Assembly: GCA_947628355.1 (NCBI GenBank)
Contig: CANQZO010000025.1
Location: 1 to 12,881 of the forward strand
Origin: Candidatus Gastranaerophilales bacterium
GTDB lineage: Bacteria; Cyanobacteriota; Vampirovibrionia; Gastranaerophilales; Gastranaerophilaceae
DNA: 12,881 nucleotides
Direction: 5' to 3'
The notes beneath the pieces were generated by a model that did not search any database, was not told the DNA's origin, and saw only the letters and a program-made list of their open reading frames with translations. Both the position numbers and the translations under genes were made by a program. This document shows positions 1 through 7,386 of the stretch, piece after piece. The stretch's first letter is position 1. Every line of letters starts with the position of its first letter.

Positions 1-2
1 CG

Positions 3-326
3 AATGCCGAAAAAGCTCAAAAATTTTATTCGAGTTTAAGCAATGCTGCAACGGGTAAATCCGCAGCCGAAAGCGCTGCAGTTTTTGAAGAAGCTGCCGT
101 AAAAGCTGAAGCTGCAGTTAATAAACCAATAACTCAAACAATCAATAATGCTGATGATATTGTTAAAAATAATAAAAGTATAAAAGAAACAGTATTAAAA
201 GTAATAAAATCAAAAAAATTCAAATACGGAGCAATTGCCGCAGCAGTTATTATTGCGGGAACTGCAATTTTTACTTATTTAAAAAAGAAAAACAAAAATA
301 AACACAATCTTAATACCGTTAAATAA
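3..326 (+). CDS. C-terminal part of an unrecognised membrane-anchored protein (5' end outside window)
   Basis: An open frame enters from the left edge and runs 107 codons to TAA at 324-326. It has no in-window start, so this is the 3' end of a longer gene. The visible part has an Ala/Glu/Lys-rich, probably helical stretch, then a polar Asn/Lys linker, then one hydrophobic segment of about 20 residues (YGAIAAAVIIAGTAIFTYL). A basic tail (KKKNKNK...) follows the hydrophobic segment. That order looks like a C-terminal membrane anchor with the basic end in the cytoplasm. Codon usage (GCN-rich alanines, few stops in frame) supports real coding. I do not recognise a family. Function is unknown, and without the N-terminus I cannot tell whether it is secreted or a tail-anchored cytoplasmic protein. 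Confidence 0.75.
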   Translation, partial: NAEKAQKFYSSLSNAATGKSAAESAAVFEEAAVKAEAAVNKPITQTINNADDIVKNNKSIKETVLKVIKSKKFKYGAIAAAVIIAGTAIFTYLKKKNKNKHNLNTVK

Positions 327-373
327 ATTTTTCGCAACATAATTAATTTTTTTATGCAAATATAATATTTTTT

Positions 374-382
374 TGCTAAAAT
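374..382 (+). promoter_or_regulatory. Candidate extended -10 promoter for secD
   Basis: TGCTAAAAT matches an extended -10 element (TGnTATAAT) with one mismatch. It would start a transcript near 389, about 23 nt before the secD ATG, leaving room for the SD site. I see no good -35 at 17 bp. A plain TATAAT at 361-366 is an alternative. Confidence 0.35.
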
Positions 383-411
383 TATTCCTGTATTTATTAA
401 GGGGATATTTT

Positions 412-1713
412 ATGAAAAATAAAATAATTATGTTTTGGGCTATAGTAATAATAACTATAATATCCGCAGTCATAATAAAGGTAAAACCAATTCCTTTGGG
501 ACTGGATTTAGTCGGAGGTTCAAGAATTGTTCTTGAAGCGCAGACAACAGATACAATATCAGAAATAACACAGGATATGATGGACGGATTAAAAGCAGCA
601 CTTGAAAACAGAGTCAATGCAATGGGCGTATCCGAAACCATGGTTCAGCAAATGGGTGATAAACGTCTGCTTATAGAAATTCCTAACATCTCAGACCCTA
701 AACTTGCAAGAGAATTTTTAGGTGAAACCGCGGAATTGGAATTTAAAAAACCCATACTTGATGATAACGGTAACGTAAAAGGCTGGGAGCCTTCGGGGTT
801 ATCAGGCGAAGATTTAAATAAAGCACAGGTCGGAACCGATGCTGCCGGCAGGTGGCTTATTTCACTTGAATTTAACGGTAAAGGCGCTCATAAATTCGCT
901 AAATTAACCAGAGAATTTAAAGGTTTTCCGATTGCTATTTACTTTAACGGGGAAAGCGTTTCAGAACCTGTTGTTCAACAGGAAATTACGGGCGGTAATG
1001 CTCAAATAACAGGTGAATTTACACATGATGAAGCCAAAAAAGTTGTTGACCTTTTAAATGCAGGAGCACTGCCGGTTCCTGCGGAAATTATTGAAGAAAA
1101 TACCGTCGGACCTACTTTAGGTGCCGACAGTTTACATAAAAGTAAAACCGCAGGTTTTATCGGAATTATTGCCGTTATGCTGTTTATGATTGTATGGTAC
1201 AGAGTCCCCGGTTTAATTGCTAATATTGCACTTATTGTTTATTCTTTAATAGTTTTTGCGATATTTAAAACAATCCCCGTTACACTGACTTTAGCAGGTA
1301 TTGCAGGATTTATTTTAAGTATAGGTATGGCGGTTGACGCTAATATATTGATTTTTGAACGTACAAAAGAGGAATTAAAATCGGGCAGAACATTGTTTAC
1401 CGCAATTAACTCCGGTTTTGACAGAGCGTTTACAAGTATATTCGACTCAAATATGTCTACAATAATTATTTGTGCAATATTATATTTCTTAGGTTCAAAT
1501 ATTGTTAAAGGGTTTGCACTTACACTTGCAATAGGTGTTATGGTTAGTATGTTCTCCGCTATAACGGTGACTAAAAACCTTATGCACCTTATATTTGGTA
1601 CGGGACAATTAAAATACCCCGCATTATTCGGACTTAAAGAATCTGATATAAATGAAGCCTATGAAGCGTCCGAAACTAAGCGAGAAAAAGCTAAATTCGG
1701 AGTACTTGATTAA
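412..1713 (+). CDS. secD: Protein translocase subunit SecD
   Basis: SecD works with SecF in the inner membrane. It uses the proton motive force to help pull secreted proteins through SecYEG at a late stage. The 433-residue product has an N-terminal membrane helix (about residues 5-24) and the SecD signature GLDLVGGSRIVLEA (30-43). A large periplasmic part follows, then about five membrane helices from residue 246 on. The transmembrane motif GMAVDANILIFER is present, with the key aspartate at residue 309. This is a compact SecD, similar to those of cyanobacteria and Gram-positive bacteria. The start is ATG 412, chosen because AAGGGGA (399-405) lies 6 nt upstream; an upstream in-frame TTG at 373 has no such site and would overlap the likely promoter. 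secF follows after 18 nt, so the two are surely co-transcribed. Identification is firm. Confidence 0.97.
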   Translation: MKNKIIMFWAIVIITIISAVIIKVKPIPLGLDLVGGSRIVLEAQTTDTISEITQDMMDGLKAALENRVNAMGVSETMVQQMGDKRLLIEIPNISDPKLAREFLGETAELEFKKPILDDNGNVKGWEPSGLSGEDLNKAQVGTDAAGRWLISLEFNGKGAHKFAKLTREFKGFPIAIYFNGESVSEPVVQQEITGGNAQITGEFTHDEAKKVVDLLNAGALPVPAEIIEENTVGPTLGADSLHKSKTAGFIGIIAVMLFMIVWYRVPGLIANIALIVYSLIVFAIFKTIPVTLTLAGIAGFILSIGMAVDANILIFERTKEELKSGRTLFTAINSGFDRAFTSIFDSNMSTIIICAILYFLGSNIVKGFALTLAIGVMVSMFSAITVTKNLMHLIFGTGQLKYPALFGLKESDINEAYEASETKREKAKFGVLD

Positions 1714-1731
1714 TTAAGAGGAGATTATAAA

Positions 1732-2724
1732 ATGTCATATAGTGTTTTTGACGCAAAAAGATATGTAGATGTAATTAAATACAGATGGCTGTGGCTGTGT
1801 ATTTCTTTTATATTCCTGCTGCCCTGTATTATTGCTATGTTATGGTCAGTAAAAGTTTACCCTACTCACACTCCGTTACTGGTAGGTATTGACTTTACGG
1901 GCGGTACTATTATTCAATATTCCGTGAATAAAGAAATTTCCACTAATGAAATCGGTAAAATCAGACTTGATTTATCAAATAACAATATAGAAAACCCTGT
2001 TATTCAAGTATTAAAACCTACTACAACAGATAACAATTCAAATATTAAAAATATTATATCCATCAAAACCAAATTTTCACAAGACGGTCAAAATGAAACT
2101 ATAGACAAAGTAAGTGAAGTATTAAAAGTTGATTACCCCGATGCTCAACTGGTTCAAGTTAATTCGGTAGGTCCGCTTTTAGGCAAGCAGTTATTTATTA
2201 ATTCTTTAATTGCCATATCACTTGCTCTGCTTGGTATTGTAATTTATTTGACCATAAGATTTCATATAGAATTTGCGGTTGTAGCCTGCATTGCTCTATT
2301 CCATGACGTATTAATTACCGTCGGAGTATTTTCTATTTTAGGATTGTTTTACGGAGTTACCGTTGACAGCTTATTTATTACCGCTATACTTACGGTTCTC
2401 GGCTACAGCGTTAATAACACTATTGTTGTATTTGACAGAGTTAGAGAAAACTTAAAATTCTATTCTAAAAAAGCTACTTACGATGAAATAGTTAATGTTT
2501 CAGTTAACCAGACACTTGCAAGAAGTATTAATACATCATTAACAACATTATTAACTTTGGGCGCACTATACTTCCTCGGCGGTGTTACAACAAAAGATTT
2601 TGTACTCGTTATGATAATCGGTGTTATTGCAGGAACATACTCCAGCATATTCCTTGCAAATACATTAATTGCACTTTGGAATGAAGTCCAAACAAAAAAA
2701 ACAAAACAGCGCACGGAAGCATAA
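1732..2724 (+). CDS. secF: Protein translocase subunit SecF
   Basis: SecF is the partner of SecD in the proton-driven accessory complex of the Sec translocon. The 330-residue product has a first membrane helix at about 18-40 and the SecF signature GIDFTGGTIIQY (52-63). A periplasmic domain follows, then five C-terminal helices. The hallmark GYSVNNTIVVFDRVREN starts at residue 224. In most SecF proteins this motif reads GYSxNDT; here residue 229 is Asn (codon AAC at 2416-2418) instead of Asp, an unusual change in a membrane-embedded charged position. The conserved arginine of the next helix (R264 in LARSINTS) is present. ATG 1732 is preceded by AAGAGGAGA (1716-1724) at good spacing. The stop lies 1 nt before the next gene. 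Family assignment is secure; the effect of N229 is not known. Confidence 0.96.
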   Translation: MSYSVFDAKRYVDVIKYRWLWLCISFIFLLPCIIAMLWSVKVYPTHTPLLVGIDFTGGTIIQYSVNKEISTNEIGKIRLDLSNNNIENPVIQVLKPTTTDNNSNIKNIISIKTKFSQDGQNETIDKVSEVLKVDYPDAQLVQVNSVGPLLGKQLFINSLIAISLALLGIVIYLTIRFHIEFAVVACIALFHDVLITVGVFSILGLFYGVTVDSLFITAILTVLGYSVNNTIVVFDRVRENLKFYSKKATYDEIVNVSVNQTLARSINTSLTTLLTLGALYFLGGVTTKDFVLVMIIGVIAGTYSSIFLANTLIALWNEVQTKKTKQRTEA

Positions 2725-2725
2725 A

Positions 2726-3145
2726 ATGACGGAATATAAAGCGTTATCTGAATTTATACGCGAACAAAGAGAAAAAGCCGGTTTATCTGTTACGGGGCTT
2801 GCTAAAAAAACAGCGTTATCTGTTGAGCAAATTGAAGATATAGAAGCGGGTAAAGAACTGTTTTTACCTGCTACCGTAAGACAAAAACTGGCTAAAGGCT
2901 TAAAACTAAACCCTATTGATATAAAACACTATGAAAGAATACTTATAGGGTCTTACGATAAAGTTACGGACAAATATATTAATGACGTAAAACGCTTAAT
3001 ATTAGAGGGTGAAACGGATAATTTAATCTGTCCTATCTGCGGTGCTAAATTAAATACTAAAGTTATCAGATTGTTAGACCTTGAAGATAAAATTGCATTG
3101 CACCCGAAAGCACAATGCAGTAAATGTTCGTTTCAGATTAAGTAA
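2726..3145 (+). CDS. Small XRE-like helix-turn-helix protein with C-terminal zinc-ribbon-like motif
   Basis: The product has 139 residues. Residues 6-62 resemble a Cro/C1-type (XRE) helix-turn-helix, with the pattern IREQREKAGLSVTGLAKKT followed by LSVEQIEDIEAGK. Residues 100-137 hold two cysteine pairs, CPIC (102-105) and CSKC (131-134), spaced like a zinc ribbon; zinc binding is inferred. Known XRE domains bind DNA, so a regulator is likely, but the target is unknown. ATG 2726 begins 1 nt after the secF stop, with GGAAG (2714-2718) inside the end of secF as its SD site. This indicates translational coupling and membership of the secDF operon. Upstream in-frame starts would lie wholly inside secF and are not favoured. 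The gene ends only 4 nt from the convergent PilO-like gene. I do not know a named family with this pairing. Confidence 0.85.
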   Translation: MTEYKALSEFIREQREKAGLSVTGLAKKTALSVEQIEDIEAGKELFLPATVRQKLAKGLKLNPIDIKHYERILIGSYDKVTDKYINDVKRLILEGETDNLICPICGAKLNTKVIRLLDLEDKIALHPKAQCSKCSFQIK

Positions 3146-3149
3146 CCGT

Positions 3150-3740
3150 CTACTCCTCTTTTACTTGCTTTTTGGAATAAAGAGTTATTGACATTTTAAT
3201 TAAAAGATAGTCTTCATTTCCCGAAAATGCGGTAACATCAAGATTTGATATTGATATTAAATAAGGAAAAGAATTTGTAAGTTCATTTAAAAATGTTTTC
3301 AGTTGAGAGTATGTGGCAACAAAAAAGAATTTTAATTCACATACATTATAAGTATCCGAAAAATTATTATAAATTGTACTGTTAGCAGGCTTCATATCGT
3401 ACTCAATAGACCTTATAAGCAATCCGTTGTATTGAGCCCGTTTGATAATATCATCAAACATTGTACCGAACTTACCTAAGTTTTCATCAGTATTTACATT
3501 TTCAGTTAAATATATCTGTTTTAAGGATTGTATCTGTATATCTTCCTGTTTTTGCTTCTCTTTTTCCTCATTATATTGTTCTTCAAGTTTTACAACTTCA
3601 TTAGTTTCATTAAGAATTTTTGTTTTAACATTTTGGTAATTTGTTATTGCAGGAGCTGCAAATAAATAAAGTATTATCACAAATATTAAAACCGAACCGA
3701 TTATAATTATTGAAACTAATTGACTGTTTTTTTTATTCAT
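3150..3740 (-). CDS. pilO: PilO/GspM-like inner-membrane platform protein
   Basis: The 196-residue product has a short cytoplasmic N-terminus (MNKKNSQ), one membrane helix (about 8-30) and a coiled-coil stretch rich in Glu/Lys/Gln (about 33-75). A periplasmic alpha/beta domain (about 85-190) follows, fitting the circularised ferredoxin fold of PilO. The segment QLKTFLNELTNSFPYLISISNL is the most family-like part. PilO pairs with PilN in the periplasm and helps link the pilus or secretion pseudopilus motor to the envelope. The start ATG 3738-3740 has GAGGA a few bases upstream. It lies 23 nt downstream of the PilM-PilN fusion gene, so the two form an operon. No PilP or PilQ follows; the operon ends here against a convergent gene. 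GspM of type II secretion has the same layout, so pilus versus secretion cannot be decided from this window. Confidence 0.85.
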   Translation of the reverse strand: MNKKNSQLVSIIIIGSVLIFVIILYLFAAPAITNYQNVKTKILNETNEVVKLEEQYNEEKEKQKQEDIQIQSLKQIYLTENVNTDENLGKFGTMFDDIIKRAQYNGLLIRSIEYDMKPANSTIYNNFSDTYNVCELKFFFVATYSQLKTFLNELTNSFPYLISISNLDVTAFSGNEDYLLIKMSITLYSKKQVKEE

Positions 3741-3763
3741 ATTGTCCTCATTATTTTAAATTA

Positions 3764-5446
3764 TTATATTACCGGAGGCGGAGGAGTCATTGAACTTCCG
3801 CTGTTAGTCGGAATTGGAGCAACCGCAGGCTGTACATTACTTGTAGCAGGTACTACATTCGCAGATGTCGCTGATGTATTTTGAACATCGCCGGCGTCAT
3901 CTTCCATATAGATATCATGACTTGCAGTTTTTATTTCAAATGTATATCCGTTAGGTATCCTGTTTATTGTTGTATCATACTCCGTGTTAATTGAGAGTTT
4001 TGATAAAGTTAAATCACCATTTTTCTCTCTTAAACCTTTAACAAAAGTATTAACGGATTCACTTGATTTTGCTTCACCTACAATTCCTATTCCGCCTTCA
4101 TAATTTGTTTTTAACTTTTTAATATATATTGATTCCGGTGTTTCTGTTGAAAGCGCATTATAAACATTTACTATTGCGGTATTATTATCAACTATTTGTT
4201 TTAAAACAGGAAAAATACTTGCATTTCTGTTTTTTTCATTTCTCTTTAACCTTTGTTCATATTTTTCCTTTTTTTGTTTTATCTTTGCAGAATTATCCGC
4301 AACACTGTTAGATAAAGAGTTCATAATTAAATTTATTGTCATTCCGAAAATTAAGCCTAAAATTATTGCTAATGATAAGAAAACTATAATTAATCTTACC
4401 ATTTCAACTTCATATCCGAATACTTCGAGTTTAGCCGCCTTTATTCTTTCGGGCGGAAGGAAATTTATATTTAACGGATATTCATCATATTCCGCAACTG
4501 CCGCACCTACAGCTTCTAATGTTAAATATGTTATCATATTTGTATCAACATCACTGCTGAAATCAGATATTTCGATAAACCTTTCATCAGAGTTTATACT
4601 TTTATTTATAAAATCTATTTCACCTGCAAAATCAAGTAATTCAGACAGGGTTTCAGCATCAACTTCATCGGTTTCACTTATTATCAGCAATGTTTGAGGA
4701 TTATGCTGTGATATTGAACTTGAAGCTATTTTTGATATAGCAGAGTTTACTTCTTCAGGTGAAAACGATTTTACGGCTAAAGGTTCTTCATAGTAATCTA
4801 TTAATATATTACCTTCAAGATAAAATGTAGAACAGCTGTTTGGTGTTATTAAAAGTATTGTCGTTCTTTCTTCTTTTTCAACATATTTTGAAAATCTGTC
4901 ACAGAATTGTATTGATCTTAACAATGAAGAATATGAAGAATCTATCCTTTCCAATTCGCAATTCAAATTATCAAAAATCTCAATAAATTTAGCAACAGCT
5001 TTTGACTGAATAGCTCCGTATGCTACTTTCTTTTGCCCGCCGGTTTTATTGGAAGCGATTTTAGAATAGGAAATAATCGGTTCATTTCTTTTAAATATAT
5101 ATAAATCTTCAATTTCTGACTGCAGATTTTCTATTATAAAAGGAGTTTCCGATTCACTATCTATTGCAGTAATACCAAAATGAACATTTGGCAGATTTAA
5201 TGTAACAGAACACTGGCTCGGATCAAGTCCTGCCTCATCAAATAATCCTTCAAGAACTTCTTTCAGTTCATCATAATCTATTATTTCTCTTATTGCATTA
5301 TTGTATTTTACATTTCCGGATACATATTTTTCTACCGATTTAGTACGACTATTTACACAAACAAGTTCAATAAAATTGTTTGATGAAATACTTATACCGA
5401 TATGTGTCTTTTTCTTAAATCCGACTTTATCTAATAACTCATTCAT
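3764..5446 (-). CDS. pilM: PilM-PilN fusion protein (GspL-like architecture)
   Basis: The 560-residue product joins two platform proteins that are usually separate. Residues 1-320 look like PilM, an actin-like fold on the cytoplasmic face. Residues 325-336 (LNINFLPPERIK) match the N-terminal PilN peptide that normally docks into PilM. A membrane helix spans about 347-376, a charged coiled coil about 378-408, and a PilN-like periplasmic domain about 410-510. The last 40 residues are a Thr/Ser/Pro-rich tail ending in PPPPVI. The nucleotide-binding loops look degenerate: IGISISSNNF (16-25) has Ser19 where PilM has an Asp, and LLITPNSCSTF lacks the second Asp. This order is also that of GspL in type II secretion. 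The start is ATG 5444-5446, with an AGG 6 nt upstream; a TTG at 5452 touches the SD site and is less likely. The PilO-like gene follows. Confidence 0.85.
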   Translation of the reverse strand: MNELLDKVGFKKKTHIGISISSNNFIELVCVNSRTKSVEKYVSGNVKYNNAIREIIDYDELKEVLEGLFDEAGLDPSQCSVTLNLPNVHFGITAIDSESETPFIIENLQSEIEDLYIFKRNEPIISYSKIASNKTGGQKKVAYGAIQSKAVAKFIEIFDNLNCELERIDSSYSSLLRSIQFCDRFSKYVEKEERTTILLITPNSCSTFYLEGNILIDYYEEPLAVKSFSPEEVNSAISKIASSSISQHNPQTLLIISETDEVDAETLSELLDFAGEIDFINKSINSDERFIEISDFSSDVDTNMITYLTLEAVGAAVAEYDEYPLNINFLPPERIKAAKLEVFGYEVEMVRLIIVFLSLAIILGLIFGMTINLIMNSLSNSVADNSAKIKQKKEKYEQRLKRNEKNRNASIFPVLKQIVDNNTAIVNVYNALSTETPESIYIKKLKTNYEGGIGIVGEAKSSESVNTFVKGLREKNGDLTLSKLSINTEYDTTINRIPNGYTFEIKTASHDIYMEDDAGDVQNTSATSANVVPATSNVQPAVAPIPTNSGSSMTPPPPVI

Positions 5447-5481
5447 AATCAACCTGTTTTTATTCCCTTATAATAATAACA

Positions 5482-5510
5482 ATAATAGACTAATATTAAA
5501 ATTAAGGCAA
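5482..5510 (-). promoter_or_regulatory. Sigma-70-type promoter for the pilMN-pilO operon
   Basis: Read on the minus strand, a -35 element TTGCCT (5510-5505) is followed by a 17-nt spacer and a -10 element TATTAT (5487-5482). Initiation would fall near 5475, giving a leader of about 29 nt before ATG 5446. Spacing is ideal; the hexamers have one to two mismatches each. Confidence 0.6.
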
Positions 5511-5555
5511 CAAAACTATTAGATTATTTTTTATGAATAAATACTCCGTTTAATG

Positions 5556-5561
5556 TATAAT
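5556..5561 (+). promoter_or_regulatory. Perfect -10 box right at the rlmB start
   Basis: TATAAT at 5556-5561 lies 7 nt before the rlmB ATG (5569). Transcription would begin at or within a base or two of the A of the start codon, implying a leaderless mRNA. No strong -35 is visible at 17 bp (the nearest is TTATGA at 5531-5536, 19 bp away). Confidence 0.5.
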
Positions 5562-5568
5562 AATTTTT

Positions 5569-6327
5569 ATGGAATATTATGTTTACGGAAGAAATAATGT
5601 TACGGAACTGTTAAAAGACGGTTCAAGAAGTATAAGCAAAATTATTTTAATGAAAGGGCAGAATAATAACGCTAAATTTGCCCAAATAATTAGTTTAGCA
5701 AAAGAGCGCGGTATTATTTTTCAATTTCTTCCAAAAGAAAAGTTTAATCAATTCGGTGAAATATCGCATCAAGGTGTAATCGCATATACTCCGCCCGTAA
5801 AATTTGTTGAGTTTGAAGATTTTATCAATAATAAAAATGAAGAAAAAAAATATAGAAAGATTATTATTTTAGACGGAATTGAAGACCCTAACAATTTCGG
5901 TTCAATAATCAGAACAGCTGTATGTGCGGGATTTGATGCCCTAATTTTCCCCTCAAGGCGTAATGCCTCCGTTAACGCTGCGGTTGAAAAATCATCAGCC
6001 GGCGCAGTTAACCACATAGATTTAATTATGGTTAATAGCCTTACTGCCATTATAGATAGGCTGAAAGATAACGACTTTTGGATAATTGCAACGGATATTA
6101 ATGCTAAAGATAATTATTACGACATTGATTATTGCAATATGAATTTTGCAATAGTCCTTGGAGCCGAAAAAGACGGTATTTCCACCGCTATTTTAAAGAA
6201 ATCGGATTTTAAAATTAAAATTCCGATGTTAAATAATTTTAACTCTTTAAATGTAGCTAATGCCGCAAGTATTGTTATTTATGAAGCGTTAAAGCAAACA
6301 ATACAAAAAACGGGGAATGTTGTATAA
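5569..6327 (+). CDS. rlmB: RlmB-like 23S rRNA 2'-O-methyltransferase (SpoU/TrmH family)
   Basis: This SPOUT-class enzyme transfers a methyl group from S-adenosylmethionine to a ribose 2'-OH; RlmB proper methylates G2251 of 23S rRNA. The product has 252 residues, the usual size. Residues 1-75 form the substrate-binding domain starting with the family signature VYGRNNV (5-11). The three SpoU motifs are clear: DPNNFGSIIRTA (106-117) with catalytic-type Asn and Arg115, IVLGAEKDGIS (195-205), and IPMLNNFNSLNVANAASI (218-235). KSSAGAVNHI (141-150) is also typical. The start is fixed by the family N-terminus and by an in-frame stop at 5551. No SD site lies before ATG 5569, and a TATAAT lies 7 nt upstream, so translation may be leaderless. 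Exact substrate (G2251 or another rRNA/tRNA site) is inferred from similarity to RlmB/TrmH group 3. Confidence 0.92.
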   Translation: MEYYVYGRNNVTELLKDGSRSISKIILMKGQNNNAKFAQIISLAKERGIIFQFLPKEKFNQFGEISHQGVIAYTPPVKFVEFEDFINNKNEEKKYRKIIILDGIEDPNNFGSIIRTAVCAGFDALIFPSRRNASVNAAVEKSSAGAVNHIDLIMVNSLTAIIDRLKDNDFWIIATDINAKDNYYDIDYCNMNFAIVLGAEKDGISTAILKKSDFKIKIPMLNNFNSLNVANAASIVIYEALKQTIQKTGNVV

Positions 6328-6328
6328 T
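6323..6328 (+). promoter_or_regulatory. Candidate -10 element before the sigma factor gene
   Basis: TATAAT overlaps the rlmB stop codon and lies 19 nt before ATG 6348. Initiation near 6335 would leave a short leader containing GGAGG (6339-6343). No -35 at 17 bp is visible, so this could be chance in AT-rich DNA. The gene may also be read from upstream. Confidence 0.3.
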
Positions 6329-6347
6329 ATTTATTATTGGAGGCATA

Positions 6348-7328
6348 ATGGCTGAGGAGCAGGATAAATACACTTTAAATGATATAGAACCGGATGAATC
6401 GGAATTTAATATTCTTGCAGACGATGAAGATATTATAAATGCAGTTGAAGAACCTAAACTTCCGGAAACTCAAAACAGTGCAATTGCTGACGATTCAGTT
6501 AAAATTTATCTTCAGCAGATTGGAAAAATAAAATTATTCAATACTGAAGAAGAACTTGAAGTCGCTAAAAAAATTAAAGAAGAAAATTCGGAAGAAGCTA
6601 AAAAACAGCTTGTTAACGCTAATTTAAGACTTGTTGTAAGTATCGCAAAAAAATATATAGGCAGAGGGCTTTCATTTCTTGATTTAATTCAAGAGGGCAA
6701 TATGGGGCTTATGCGTGCAGCTGAAAAATTTGATTATTCTAAAGGATATAAGTTTTCTACATATGCAACATGGTGGATACAACAGGCTATTACACGTGCT
6801 ATTGCAGATAAATCAAGATTAATAAGACTTCCCGTTCACATGATTGAAACATTAAGCAAAATAAAAAAAATATCCATGGATTTAACAATAGAAAACGGCA
6901 CCGCACCCACTAAGGAAGAAATAGCATATAAAATAGGCATGAGTCCTCAAAAATTATCAGCTTTGATAGAATCCGCTCAAGGCACTATTAGTATGGAATC
7001 ACCTGCCAATCAAAAGGATGATAATACTAAATTATCCGATTTTATTGTGGACGAAACTACTCTTTCACCCGATTCTAAAGTTACGCAGGATAATTTATTC
7101 TGCGATATTAAAAAAATGCTTAATCATTTAAGCGAAAAAGAACGCAATGTGCTTATAATGCGCTATGGGCTTGATGATAACGGAGAGAAAAAAACTCTTG
7201 AAGAAATAGGCAGCTATTACGGTGTATCACGTGAACGTATCCGCCAGATTGAAAACAGAGCTATGAGCAAATTAAAAAAACTTTGCAGAAACAATAATAT
7301 TACTAAAAATTTAAAAAATTATATATAA
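6348..7328 (+). CDS. rpoD: Primary-type RNA polymerase sigma-70 factor
   Basis: The 326-residue product is a group 1/2 sigma factor that directs RNA polymerase to TTGACA/TATAAT promoters. Residues 1-48 are acidic and lack a recognisable region 1.1. Region 1.2 is at 49-80 (DSVKIYLQQIGKIKLF). Region 2 is at 90-163, with NLRLVVSIAKKYIGRG, LDLIQEGNMGLMRAAEKF and the -10-reading helix YATWWIQQAITRAIAD. Region 3 is at about 167-243, including ISMESPANQKDDNTKLSDFI. Region 4 is at 258-312, with the -35-reading helix VSRERIRQIENRAM. The -10 helix reads WWIQQ where most primary sigmas read WWIRQ (Gln145), a mild oddity. ATG 6348 has GGAGG (6339-6343) 4 nt upstream. It lies 20 nt after rlmB. Whether it is the sole housekeeping sigma or a close group 2 paralogue cannot be decided without the rest of the genome. 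Confidence 0.93.
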   Translation: MAEEQDKYTLNDIEPDESEFNILADDEDIINAVEEPKLPETQNSAIADDSVKIYLQQIGKIKLFNTEEELEVAKKIKEENSEEAKKQLVNANLRLVVSIAKKYIGRGLSFLDLIQEGNMGLMRAAEKFDYSKGYKFSTYATWWIQQAITRAIADKSRLIRLPVHMIETLSKIKKISMDLTIENGTAPTKEEIAYKIGMSPQKLSALIESAQGTISMESPANQKDDNTKLSDFIVDETTLSPDSKVTQDNLFCDIKKMLNHLSEKERNVLIMRYGLDDNGEKKTLEEIGSYYGVSRERIRQIENRAMSKLKKLCRNNNITKNLKNYI

Positions 7329-7348
7329 TGTCCCGTTGAACCAAAATG

Positions 7349-7357
7349 TGCTATAAT
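7349..7357 (+). promoter_or_regulatory. Extended -10 promoter for rsfS
   Basis: TGCTATAAT is a perfect extended -10 element (TGnTATAAT). Initiation would be near A7364, 23 nt before the TTG start at 7387. That is the same promoter-to-start geometry as in front of secD. No -35 is evident, which is usual for extended -10 promoters. Confidence 0.6.
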
Positions 7358-7386
7358 TTTTGCATAGTTTTATGGAGTTTTTTAAA

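Noticed and set aside
356..376. GCAAA/TTTGC inverted repeat upstream of secD as a terminator of the preceding gene
   Set aside because: Five base pairs with an 11-nt loop and no following T-run; it overlaps likely promoter elements.
279..641. Minus-strand open frame of about 120 codons over the secD start
   Set aside because: It lies antisense to secD, has no SD site, and covers the intergenic promoter and coding region; secD is unambiguous.
3140..3166. AAGTAA/TTACTT inverted repeat between the convergent HTH and PilO-like genes
   Set aside because: Only 6 AT-rich base pairs with a 15-nt loop; too weak to call a terminator.
5470..5487. TAATAATAACAATAATA short-period repeat in the divergent promoter region
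   Set aside because: Low-complexity AT sequence overlapping the -10 of the pilMN promoter; too short and imperfect to claim phase variation.
5769..6050. Minus-strand open frame inside rlmB
   Set aside because: Fully antisense to a clear methyltransferase gene, with no SD site and no recognisable domain.
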